A stretch of DNA of 64,000 bases. Origin: Lucinisca nassula (Eukaryota; Mollusca; Bivalvia; Lucinida; Lucinidae). Numbering within the stretch: the first letter of the stretch is position 1; the number at the start of each line of letters is the position of its first letter. The stretch lies in contig OY757019.1 of assembly GCA_963580285.1 (NCBI GenBank), forward strand, positions 64,810,587-64,874,586. The letters are read 5' to 3'. Below are positions 33,088-44,072 of the stretch, piece after piece. The notes below the pieces were generated by a model, which was not told the DNA's origin, did no database searches, and was given only the letters and a program-made list of their open reading frames with translations. The translations under genes were made by a program, and so were the position numbers.

Positions 33088-33379
33088 GGGCCTTGCGGTT
33101 TCAGAGAAAAAGATTTTTAAAGTTTTCTTTTAAAAAATCTATTTTTAGCTCCTGTGACCTAGATGTGCAATGGACCGGAACCATTTGAACAACTTTGAAA
33201 GGGGACCACCTAACGATCATTCCTGTGAAGTTTGGTCAAAATCTGATCAGGAGGAGATGTCATTTGAAGAAAAAGTTTACGCACACACGCACACACGCAC
33301 GCACGCACTGACGACGGACGACGGACGAAAAGTGATCACAAAAGCTCTCCTTGTCACTACGTGACAGGTGAGCTAAAAA
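31488..33379 (+). mobile_element. Complete composite element (head, 165 bp array, tail)
   Basis: The head AACAAGAGGGCCC-AGA-GGGCCCT at 31488 forms a perfect hairpin. GCTCACCTGA follows, then 165 bp units with a nested SINE-like copy (31686-31974), a transition module (33125-33270), a CACACGCA/GACGACGG microsatellite-like stretch (33281-33330), a TTGTCAC-TAC-GTGACAG hairpin and the terminus CAGGTGAGCTAAAAA ending at 33379. CTCACCTG and CAGGTGAG near the two ends form a subterminal inverted repeat. The host site was an A-run (TATAAAAAGAT as at 33800). Confidence 0.88.
31686..31974 (+). mobile_element. SINE-like element with 13 bp target duplication (copy B)
   Basis: Same insertion as 25875-26163, carried by the segmental duplication. 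The target repeats AAGCCTATGAAAA are at 31673-31685 and 31975-31987. Confidence 0.85.
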
Positions 33380-34640
33380 GATTAGGGGTGGGGCATTGCC
33401 CCGGACGGGGTGGGGCATGGGCCCGCACATCCCAGGGGACCCTTAGTTTGGTGTCACTGAATGCGTCTTATCATAAGATAAAAAAAGAATATATATGGTT
33501 TAGGGATGGGGATCTGATATATGAAGTGGATGGGTGGGGCATGGACCCGGCGCACCCTAGGTTGAAATCACTGAATGCGTCTTATCATAAGGTACAAGAA
33601 TATGTATGGTTTAGGGGTGGGGATCTAAACGATTTCTGAGATATTGTGACTTTTACGAAGTGGAGGGGGTTGGGGCAAGGCCCAGGCACATCGCAGGGGA
33701 TCCACAGGTTGGTGTTACTGAATTTGTCTTATCATAAGAAACAAGAATATGTATGGCTTGGGGTGGGGATCTGGATGGTTTCCGAGATATATCGCCTTCA
33801 TATAAAAAAGATGAGGGGTGGGGCATGGCCCCGGACGGGGTGGGGCATGGGCCCGGCACATCCAAGGGGACCCCTAGTTTGGTGTCACTGAATGCGTCTT
33901 ATCATAAGAAAAAAAGAATATATATGGTTTAGGGGTGGGGATCTGAATGGCTTCTGAGATATATGATGTGGAGGGGTGGGGCATGGCCCCGGCGCACCCT
34001 ATGTTGAAATCACTGAATGCGACTTATCATAAAGTACAAGAATATGTATGGTTTAGGGGTGGGATATAAACGGTAGCTGAGATATTGGGCCTTTTAAGAA
34101 GTGAAGGGGTTGGGGCATGGGCCCGGCAAATCCCAGGGGACCACCAGTTTGGTGTCACTGAATGCGTCTTATCATAAGAAAAAAAAAAGAATATATTTGG
34201 TTTAGGGGTGGGGATCTGAATGGCTTCTGAGATATATGAAGTGGAGTGATGGGGCATGGCCCAGGCGCACCCTAGGTTGAAATCACTGAATGCGTCTTAT
34301 ACAAGAATATGTATGGTTTAGGGGTGGGGATATGAACGGTTTCTGAGATATTGGACATTTTACGAAGTGGAGGGGATGGGGTTAGGCCCAGGCACATCCC
34401 AGGGGATCCCAACGTTGGTGTCACTGAATGTGTCTTATCATAAGAAACAAGAATATATATGACTTTGGAGTGGGGATCTGGATGGTGTCCGAGATATATC
34501 GCCTTTTATGAAGTGGATGGGTGGGGCATGGCACCGGCGCACCCTGGGAGACCCCTAGGTTGGTATCACTGAATACGTCTTATCACAAGAAACAAGAATA
34601 TATATGGTTTTGGGGTGGGGATCTAAACGCTAGTTGAGGA
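33380..34640 (+). repeat. Array of ~145 bp units, right end of the 15 kb satellite block
   Basis: About nine monomers in the same orientation as 19606-25676. The array ends without a tail near AACGCTAGTTGAGG (34630). Confidence 0.9.
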
Positions 34641-35320
34641 AAAAGATAAAATGCGAGGCTTTGCCGAGTCTTTTGTACCTTTTCCTTCACGGGTTTTATA
34701 GGTTCAATAATGACTGAGCAGGAATGTTTTTGATGTATATACATGTATAACAAAATCTTTCAATTCTAATTATAACAGGTTTTGACGCGACGTCACTGCC
34801 TTACATCGTCAAAGGAACGTTATGTAACGAGAAGAGGTTTTTGCGTATAGATCTGTGCAGTATTCAGTTCTATCATATGATAACGACAAGCCGTGGCATT
34901 TTGTGTGGCTGTGTGATGGATGGATTTTCAATTTTTATCATCTCTGTTTTCTTTAAAATTTTACGTTCATGATAGCACTCTAAGGTAAAAATGATTAAAT
35001 TATTAATTGGTCGCGTCTAGTGCGGACGGGACTTTGCGGATGCGAGCAGAGAGGGAACAGGGGAGTCTGAGTACCCTGCAGCCTCGCCGTGACCTCCATT
35101 TTTCGCTCATGTAATAGGTGGCACTGGTCTCTGTATGGGACTGGGCATGCGCAAGTGAGGTTTCACGTGACAGAATGCCGAAGTCACGTTTTCGCTTGGT
35201 GCTGGTGTCTTCACTTTCAATGATCAGGTACAGTCGTCGACTTTTTATGTGTATGTCATTAATACAAGAATGCAGTATTCTCAAATTGACAGTAGCACGT
35301 CTGCTAACAAGCACTGTTAA
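34641..35320. other. Sequence upstream of the plus-strand LINE endonuclease
   Basis: No recognised coding. It may include the LINE 5' UTR and promoter. No ORF1-like protein is visible. A frame of 109 codons on the minus strand (35003-35332) has no recognisable domain. Confidence 0.4.
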
Positions 35321-36664
35321 AAGATTGGCCACTGGAATTTAAATGGTATCGTGTCTAAACAATACGGAAAAAAACTCGAACACAGAGAAGTATTTACTAT
35401 GGTAAGGAATTTTGACATATTTGGGGTTAGCGAAACTCACTTGTTGCCAAATAATTGGAAGCAGATTGACACTTTCAAAGATTTTCACTCTTATAGAAAG
35501 CCGGGTAAAAGGCATAATTATGGTAGCGGAGGAATTTCAGTATACATTAAAAACGATATTGTAAAAGGTACTTCAGTTATACACGGCGAATCACCAGATT
35601 TTATTTGGGTGTGTCTGAAGAATTCTTTCTTTGACTTAGAAGAGGATATCTTTATAGGTTTCATATACATTTCGCCAGTAAATTCGAGTGTTAACAACTA
35701 TCAAGAATATCAGTCTTTTGAACTGTTAGAAAAGGACATTTGCAAGTTCATTTTTGATTTTTATTTGCCTTCACTGTAGCTGGTGTTGTGCCGTGTGGCG
35801 GCCGTAAAACGTCTCCCCGTACATCAACCATAGTGCAGTTTATATTTTACTTTTGGTCCATTGAGATTAGCGTGAATATTCTGAGAAATCAGAAATAAAT
35901 TATTGGTTTAGATTCATATTCTAGACAGGTTTTTAATTATTTGGACCCTATTTTGATTTATATCAGTTTTTGAATCGACTGCCTATTCGAAATTCGCAAA
36001 ATTGCAGTATGTTTCCTCTGGCTTTCTTTGCCGGATCATTACAGGGTCACTAATGAGGCTTTATTAGCCGAAACTACGTAGTATGACCCATCTTCTTTCT
36101 TATGAATGTTTTCATTGCTCTTAAAGGAACTCATTTTTGATTTTTATATTCAAATCTAAGGGCAAAATATTGCTAATGGGGGATCTTAATAGCAGGGTTG
36201 GTGGCCTTCCAGATTTCAATGTCAGTGATGACGACAAATATACCCCCGTGCCAGACGTCTACAAGGCCGACGAGGGTGATTCTTGTTGTAATCGCAGAAA
36301 TGAGGATAGCTTTTATACAAATGAATATGGTAACCGATTAACTGAACTGTGTATTGCAGCAGAACTCAGAATATTAAATGGTAGAACTCTAGGGGATTTA
36401 GACGGCAAATTAACTTGCCATAAATGGAATGGTTCCTCAGTAGTAGATTATGGGATAGTCCAAAATGACATATTTTACATCATTGATTATTTTAAGGTAC
36501 ATGACTTTTTAGGTCATTTGTCAGACCACTGTTCTATTTCATTGGAACTCAAGTGCAAACTAAAGAACAGAACAAATAGATGCTTTAAAAATACTTACAA
36601 TATTAAGCCCAGTTTTAAATGGGATAGTCAGTCAGACTTGGTTACAGATCAACATTGTCATTAA
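35321..36664 (+). pseudogene. LINE ORF2 part 1: APE endonuclease, split by a TDR element
   Basis: The AP-endonuclease-type domain begins KIGHWNLNGIVSKQYGKKLE (35321), continues with FDIFGVSETHLLP (catalytic E of the ETH motif) and GGISVYIKNDIV, and breaks at CKF (35750). A TDR element fills about 35751-36147. The domain resumes with KSKGKILLMGDLNSRVGG (GDxNxR motif), FYTNEYGNRLTELCIAAELR, KLTCHKWNGSSVVDYGIVQN and FLGHLSDHCSISLELKC (SDH motif). Removing the insertion between TTC (35749) and AAATCT (36152) joins the two halves in frame. Apart from the insertion the domain is well kept, so this LINE was recently active. It is part of one LINE that runs to 44072. Confidence 0.9.
35751..36147 (-). 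mobile_element. TDR element, full reversed copy inside the LINE endonuclease
   Basis: Direct repeats TCATTTTTGATTTTTAT lie at 35748-35764 and 36131-36147. The body (35765-36130) is the reverse complement of the copies at 8892 and 15150, with TGCCGTGTGGCGGCCGTAAA at the left and ACTACGTAGT at the right. Host reading frame suggests the direct repeats belong mostly to the element, with a short TTCA-type target duplication outside. Confidence 0.85.
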
Positions 36665-37579
36665 ACTATATATGTGAAAAAATAAATAAAATTTGTAACA
36701 TGCGTTCAGATATTGGTATAAGCGTTGGTGAAATGACAGAGGAAACTAATAATATATTATTAATTGCTGCAAATCGGGCATTTGTGCAACGCAAATGTTC
36801 AAGAAAACACAAGCAAAAGAAAAGAAAATGGTTCGATAAAGACTGTTTTAATTTAAGAAAAGAAGTTATTAAATTGGGCAGAAAATTGTGTAGAAATAGG
36901 GTTACTCATGAGCAAAGAATGATATTTTTTCAAAGAAAACGAGAACTGAGACAGATAGTTAAGCAGAAGAAACGTATGTTTAGACAACAGATATTGGACC
37001 AATTAAATGATATGTCTGACAAAAATCAAAAACAGTACTGGGAAATAGTAAAAGACCTCAAAGGACTTGTTTCTAATTCGGTAAAAGGTATGTGTTCAAT
37101 CACACCCGAGGAATGGCTTGAACATTTTAGTAAACTTTTATTCACGGACAAACAAAGCACGTGCTCGCAACTTGAAGGACGTATAACTGAAATGCTATCG
37201 TGTAATTATTTTTCTGATCTTGATTATAGAATAACAAAAGATGAAATCAAACGTGCAATTCTCACTCTCAAATCGGGAAAGGCAATAGGCCTTGATACTG
37301 TATCTTCAGAAATGGTAAAATCTTCTTTAACTGCTTTGCAAGATGTCTATGAAAAACTATTCAATCGTATATTGAGAGAGGGTACCTATCCCAGATGGTG
37401 GCATGAAAGTTACATTACACCGATTTATAAATCCGGTCCCCACAACGACCCCTCTAACTACAGAGGTATAGCAATAAACAATAAATTGGGGAAGGTATTC
37501 AGTAATATATTAAATAGCAGGCTCGAGAAATTTATAATTACAAATAAATTAATAGACGATACACAAATAGGGTTAAAAA
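36655..37579 (+). pseudogene. LINE ORF2 part 2: linker and N-terminal RT
   Basis: Frame-shifted from part 1. A basic linker (KCSRKHKQKKRKWFDKDCFN, and FFQRKRELRQIVKQKKRMFR) is followed by the start of the RT domain: ITKDEIKRAILTLKSGKAIG, YPRWWHESYITPIYKSG, SNYRGIAINNKLGKVFSNIL and DDTQIGLKK. The reading is broken at the A-run at 37574-37581 by a 3.56 kb composite element. The RT continues at 41136. Confidence 0.9.
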
Positions 37580-40500
37580 AACAAGAGGCCCATGGGCCAC
37601 AATGCTCACCAGAACTCAGGCGGACACTGCCCACTGGCAGCCATGTATAGTTTCAGGTTTTAATTAATTGATTATAAAGTCTCCCAAACAAACCCCCATT
37701 TCAAATGAGCACCCATGTGGACTCTGTATCTGAAATATTAGGCCTTTTATGAGGAGGAAGGATGAGACATGGACCCAACAGAGCCCTGAATGGTATCACT
37801 GAATCCATCTTATCATAAGGCACATGAATATATATGGTTTAGGGGCTGGGATGTGTACTGTTCCTGAGATATAAGGCCTTTTAAGCTGCGAAGGGGTTGG
37901 AGCATAGCCCTGGCAGACCCCAGGAAAGCCAAGATTGTTGTCGCTGAATGTGTCTTATAATAAGGACCAAGAAAATATATTGTTTAGGGGTGGGGATATG
38001 AACAGTTTCCAAGATATGAGGCCCTCTTATGATGAGGAGAGGAATGGCACCTGTGGACCCCCAAGTTTGTGTGACTGAATGTGTCTAACCATAAGAAACA
38101 AGAATATATATGATTATGAGGTGGGTATCTTAATAGTGTCTGAGATATATGGCCTTTAATGAAGTAGAGGCGTGGGCCATGGCATCAGCATGTTGCCCTA
38201 GCACATAGACGCATTGATGTAAGTGAATGGGTCTTATTATAGGGAACACAACTATACATATTTTAGGGGTGGGGATCTGAACAGTTTCTGAGATATATTG
38301 CATTTTATGAAGTGGAAGGGTGGGGCATAGCCCCAGCACACCCCCAGAGACCCCTAGGTTGGTATCACTGAATGTGTCTCATCATCAGGAACAAGAATAT
38401 ATATGGTTTAGGGGTGGGGGTTCTGAATGGTTTCTGAGATATTGGGCCTTTTACGAAGTGGAGGGGGTTGGGCATGGCCCCGGCACATCCCAGAGGACCC
38501 CCAGGTTGGTTTCAATGAATGCCTCTTATCATATGAAACAAGAATATATATGGTTTTGGGATGGGGATCTGAATGGTTTTCAAGACGTATCACCTTTTAT
38601 GAAGTGGAGTTGTGGGGCAAAGCCCCCGTGCGGCCCGGGAGACCCTTAGATTGGTATCACTGAATGCGTCTTATCATAAGTAACAAGAATTTATATGCTT
38701 TATGGGTGGGGATCTGAACGGTTTCTGAGATATTGGGCTTTTACTAAGTGCAGGGGGTGGGGCATAGCCCTGGCACATCCTAGGGGACCCCCAGATTGGT
38801 GTCACTGAATGCGTCTTTTCATAAGAAACAAGAATATACATGGTTTTGGGGTGGGGATCTGAAGGGTTTCCGAGATATATCACCTTTTATGAAGTGGAAG
38901 GTTGGGGCATAGCCCTGGTGCGGCCTGGGAGATCCTAAGATTGATATCACTGAATGCATCTTAACATAAGGAACAAGAATTTATATGGTTTAGGGGTGGG
39001 GATCTGAACGGTTTCTGAGATATTGGGCCTTTTATGAAGTGGAGGGGTCGGGCATAGCCCCCCGTGCGGCAAGGGAGACCCTAAGGTTGGTATCACTGAA
39101 TGTGTCTTTTCATAAGGAACAAGAATTTAAATGGTTTAGGGGTGGGGATCTGAACGGTTTCTGAATTATTCAGCCTTTTACGAAGTGGAGGGGTCGGGGC
39201 ATAAGCCCCGCCACATCCTAGGGGACCCTCAGATTGGTGTCACTGAATGCGTCTTATCATAAGAAACAAGAATATATATAGTTTAGGGGTGGGGATCTTA
39301 ATGGTTTCTGAGATATATGGCATTTATGAAGTGGAAGGATGGGGCATGGCCCCAGCGCACCCCAGAGAGACCCCAATGTTGGTATCACTGAATGTGTCTT
39401 ATCATAAGGAACAAGAATATATATGGTTTAGGGGTGGGGATCTCAATGGTTTCTGAGATAAATGGCATTTTATGAAGTGGAGGGAGTGGGGCATGTCCCC
39501 GGCACATCCCGGGGGGACCCCAAGGTTGGTGTCACTTAATGCATCTTAGCATAAGGAACAAGAATATATATAGTTTAGGGGTGGGGATCTGAATGGTTTC
39601 TGAGATAAATGGCATTTTATGAAATAGAGGGGGCAGGGCATGTCCCCGGCACATCCCGGGGGACCCCCAGGTTGGTGTCACTTAATGCATCTTATCATAA
39701 GGAACAAGAATACATATGGTTTAGGGGTTGGGATCTGTAAGGTTTCTGAGATATAAGGCATTTTATGAAGTGGAGGGGGCGGGGCATGGCCCCGGCACAA
39801 CCTAGGGGACCCCCAGATTGACATAAAAGCATATGGCCGAGAGAAGTTACTCAAGGAACATGTTTATGTAAGTTTTGTAAAAATATCTGCAATGACTTGG
39901 CAGTAAATGCCATTTTTCAGTTTTCCCCATTATAAGTCAATGGAAACTCTAAGTTGCCATAGCAACAAAACTAAAAGGCCAAATTTCATAAAAAACACAA
40001 AACCTGTAAAGGCAAATATGGTGAATATTTTCATAAAGTCTCAGCCTCCTACAGCATATGGTTTCTGAGGAGATGATTTTTTAAGTATTTTTTGTCTATT
40101 TTTTGCATTTTGGTTTCCATGGCAACCAAAACAAATAAGCAGTAGGCCTAAAATCATATGGCAGATAGTAGATTCCCTAAGGAATATTTCTATGAAAGTT
40201 TTGTCAAAATATCTGCAGCCGCTTGGCAGTAAATGCCATTTTTCAATTTTCCCCATTATAAGTCTATGGAAATTCTAAGTTGCCATAGCAACCAAACTAA
40301 TGAGCCGAATTTCATAAAAAACACAAATTTTCAATCCCCCAACCCAAGGATGCTACAGATGAAATTTGGGCCCAATGGGCCTAGCGGGTTCAGAGGAGAA
40401 GTCGTTTAAAAGTGTTGACGTCACACGACGTAGACGACGCAGACGCCGACGGACAACTGCCTATCCTATAAGCTCCCCGGAGCCTTCGGCTCTGGTGAGC

Positions 40501-41135
40501 TAAAAATTGTCTAAATATCTGCAACGGCCTGGCAGTTAATGCCATTTTTCAATATTCCCCATTAAAAGTCAATGGAAACATTTAAGTTGCCATAGCAACC
40601 AATCTAAAAAGCCGAATTCCATAAAAAACACAAAACCCGTTGAGGCTAATATGGAGAATTTTTTCAGTAAATCTCAGCCTCATAGAGCATATGGTTCGTG
40701 AGGAGATGATTTTTAAGTATTTTTTCTTCTATTTTTTTGCATTTTGGTTTCCATGGCAACCAATAAAATTGAGCAGTAGGCCTAAAATCATATGGTAGAT
40801 ACTAGATTGCTTAAGGAACATTTCTATGAAAGTTTTGTTCCAATATCTGCAAAGGCTTGGCAGTTAATGCCATTTTTCAATTTCCCCCATTATAAGTCTA
40901 TGGGAGCTCTAAGTTGCTATAGCAACCAAACTAATGGGCCAATTTTCATAAAAAACACAAACTTTCAATCCCCCAGCCCAAGGATGCTACAGATGAAATT
41001 TGGACTCAATCGGCCCAGTGGCTTCAGAGGAGATGTCGTTTGAAAATGTTAACGCCAGACGACGACGACGACAACGACGGACAACTGCCTATCCTATAAG
41101 CTCCCCCGGAGCCTTTGGCTCTGGTGAGCTAAAAA
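37580..41135 (+). mobile_element. Complete 3.56 kb composite element inserted in the LINE RT
   Basis: The head AACAAGAGGCCCATGGGCC has a fully palindromic hairpin stem GGCCCATGGGCC (37587-37598) and a TGCTCACCAG motif. Next come about fifteen 145 bp units (37700-39845), then a terminal module that ends in GTGAGCTAAAAA at 40506, then a second copy of that module ending in GTGAGCTAAAAA at 41135. Exact resumption of the RT frame after 41135 proves the boundaries. The small open frames inside (for example 38320-38649) are array products. Confidence 0.9.
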
Positions 41136-42247
41136 CTGCAGAACGACGGATCATGTTTATAGTTCGGGCATCGATTGAAAAATATGTGAAGAAACTGAAA
41201 TCGCCCCTTTATGTTTGCTTTGTTGATTTTAGAAAAGCATATGACAGTGTTTGGCGACATGCTTTGATGTTAAAACTTCTTTCACAAAACGTGTCGGGCA
41301 TGTTCTTTGCAATTCTAAAATCAATGTATTTAAATAATTACATGTGCGTTAAAATTAACGGTGGGGAGAGGACACGTTTCTTTCAGAGTAATGTCGGCCT
41401 TCTCCAAGGAGACAATATCAGTCCCCTTCTTTTTAATCTTTACGTGTCCAACTTAAAAGACTACCTCGGAGTAGATAATGATACGCCAAAATTAGTCAGT
41501 AGCGACGTAAATTGCCTAATGTATGCAGATTACCTCATTTTACTTTCAAGTTCTGAAGTTGATTTACAAGTTCTTTTGAATCGATTGGGAGATTATTGTC
41601 GAAAATGGCGAATGGAAGTCAACACTGATAAAACGAAAGTAATGAAATTCAGTGGTAATGGACATAAATCTAAAACAATTGTCTTATACAAACACAGACC
41701 TTTAGAAAATGTACTGAAGTATAAGTATTTAGGAATTGAATTCAATTCATGTGGGTCATGGAGCAGTGCATTATCAAATATTTCGAACAGAGGTTTGAAA
41801 GCGTTATTCCTATTGAAAGGCTATGTATGCTCTGGAAATATAAAACCGAAACTTTTCGATCAAATCATTAAACCTATTTTATGTTATGGGTCAGAACTGT
41901 GGAGCGCATTTGACAGCAACAAGAAATCCTTTCAAAATAATGATGGCATTGCTAAATTTCTAGATTCACTAGATATTGAAAAAGTACACATAAAATTTTG
42001 TAAATTCATTCTGGGTGTTAACAAAAGGGCAGTAAATTTAGCAGTCAAATGGGAATTGGGACGTTTCCCTATTGGTATTTCATGCATGCTTCATGCTGTA
42101 AAACACTGGTTTCACTTACAAACATCGAGTAACAAATTACTCAGAGAAGCTTTAGTTTTATCTGAAAATCTCCATAAAGAACATATATTTACTTGGTATT
42201 CATTCTTAACGAGCTTATGTAAAATGGTAGATATAAAAGCATCTTAA
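41136..42247 (+). pseudogene. LINE ORF2 part 3: RT catalytic core
   Basis: Continues part 2. Motif A is YVCFVDFRKAYDSVWR. Motif B is GLLQGDNISPLLFNLYVSNL. Motif C reads LMYADYLILL, where the second catalytic aspartate of YADD is replaced by tyrosine (codon TAC). Then come MEVNTDKTKVMKF, KYKYLGIEFNSCGSWSSAL, PILCYGSELWSAF and FCKFILGVNKRAVNLAVKWE. The frame stops at a TTAA-flanked insertion (42244). Loss of the aspartate predicts a catalytically dead RT even before the insertions, if it is not a later mutation. Confidence 0.92.
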
Positions 42248-43567
42248 AGTGAATGACCACCATTTTTTTTTCTCAGATCCATTTTACAATAACACCATTG
42301 AAGAATGATAAAATCATATTCTCCTCCTAAACTGTTGCTCTAATTAACTGTAATGGCTCATTAAAGTTGTTTATAGGGTGTCAGACATTTTTACAGATTA
42401 TATCTCTGGTAGTGATCTCAAGGAAACTGTTCAGTCCATGTTCCGACAGCTATCTTTAGCAGCTGAGGATTTTAGAGGAGAAAGTGAACTTTAAAATAAT
42501 AAAAATGCCTCCTTGTAAGGGCAAATACTGGACAAGGAATTAGCTGTTTTTCTATCCCTGACCCTTAGAAAAATAGAGAGTTATGTAAAAAAAAATGGAT
42601 TCATGATCTTGGAACAGAGAATCATTTGTTTATGCAAAGCACAAAATGGAATCTTCCTCCTTATATATACCAGGAGTCCATTTCAAAATTAAGGGCTGTC
42701 GGGTTGTTTTCCTCAAAATTTATTAGGAAAAATGGCTGAACATTTTGCAAACAATATAAGCCCTAATCAGATGCCGTCTGCTGCGGCGTCTGATCTGGGC
42801 CTGCACTGTTTGCCAGGGTACCTCTTTTGGGGTTTCGGGTACTAAATGGGCTAATCCAGATTAAAGCATAATTTGTGGGTACTCAATGAGGTGAATCCTT
42901 TGAGTACCCATAATTTATGTTTTCATTTTTGGATAAAGTCCTGGATTTTATGCAAACAGTGTACAGGTGTACAACGTGATTAACTGTAGATCAGACAAGG
43001 ATTACAGAAAACAATTGTTTTGTGGGAAAGAACAGATTTTGTTTGTTTGAATTGATGTTTAACATTCCCATCACCACTATTTAGGGCATTTTGGAGATGC
43101 TGCTTCCAATTTTGTGGGACTTTTACCCGACATTGAGATGAATGCCACCCAATGAAACCAATGGCACCAAACTCAGGAAAACTGTCTTCAAAATCTTTAT
43201 TTTCATCCAAAAACATAATTAAGCCAGTATGTAAGATCCTGAACTGACAGCCTATTTAAGGATTTTTGAGAATGCAACCTGATTAGAGAGCCTAATTACT
43301 TCTACTTTAGTAGCTACATAGAGAGACATAGAGCTTCAATGGTCTCCTTGAGGTCAGGAATTGAGCAAACATGTTGGATGCTGGGATACATTTGCATTAC
43401 CTTGGGGAAAATATGGCCGCTGCCAGAAGGCTTCACTGAAACCATTAAATGTTGATTTAATGACCTTAGCAGATTTCAATTGGTAATAAAAGTGAGATAT
43501 TAATCATTACAGTAACTTTTTCTTGCAAATGAAGAAATTATATTTTAAAGGTGGTCATTCACTTTAA
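42244..43567. mobile_element. 1.3 kb TTAA-flanked transposon, non-autonomous
   Basis: TTAA lies at 42244-42247 and 43564-43567. Terminal inverted repeats TTAAAGTGAATGACCACC at the left and its exact complement at the right are perfect over 19 bp (42243-42261 and 43550-43568). TTAA target duplication is typical of piggyBac-like elements, though the TIR does not start with CCC. No transposase frame is visible. Inside are a partial SINE-like copy (43036-43165) and a segment (42650-42820) whose complement recurs at 46030-46165. Confidence 0.8.
43036..43165 (+). mobile_element. Partial SINE-like element
   Basis: First ~130 bp of the family at 25875: TTTGTTTGTTTGAATTGATG, TTTGGAGATGCTGCTTCCAA, CCCGACATTGAGATGAA and CACCCAATGAAACCAATGG. 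The rest is missing. Confidence 0.75.
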
Positions 43568-44072
43568 GTTACTGCAGAAACAACTGCACTCTTAAAGATG
43601 AGACAATGTGATAAATATGTCCAATACTGGTCAGGTTCTATTAAATCATTGAGCAAGTTGGATACCTATAACTCAGTAAAACAAAAGTTTCGAATGGAAA
43701 ACTATATCTCAGAGGTAAAAAATAGGTCCCAACAGGGTTACACTGACAAAAATGAGGATAAGCAACCATAGATTATCTATAGAAACGGGGAGGTTTTCTA
43801 AAGTACCAAGAAATGATAGGGTATGTGGTTACTGTAAAGCAAAAAATATTTTCGAAATAGAAGACGAGAAACACGTTTTATTGCGGTGTACTGTTTACTC
43901 AGATATAAGGAGTGAGCTTCTTGCTTCAGTGAGAAAACACTGCCCCAAATTTGACTTATTAGATGAACAAAACCAATTATTTTATCTTTTAAATTCCGGT
44001 GGATCGGTCATAAAGGAAGTAGCACGATTCTACTATGAATCTCAAACCACAAATCTCAGCAGATTGTCCTAG
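43568..44072 (+). pseudogene. LINE ORF2 part 4: C-terminal region with zinc-knuckle motif
   Basis: After the TTAA insertion the coding resumes: VTAETTALLKMRQCDKYVQY, KSLSKLDTYNSVKQKFRMEN, a frameshift at about 43740, then MRISNHRLSIETGRFSKVPR and CGYCKAKNIFEIEDEKHVLL ending RC (a CxxC...H...C motif as in the minus-strand LINE). It ends at TAG 44070-44072. With all insertions removed the LINE from 35321 to about 44440 is about 3.8 kb. Confidence 0.88.

Noticed and set aside
35003..35342. Overlapping open frames of 74 and 109 codons upstream of the LINE endonuclease
   Set aside because: No recognisable domain, opposite strands overlap, and no match to LINE ORF1 features such as a coiled coil or zinc knuckles.
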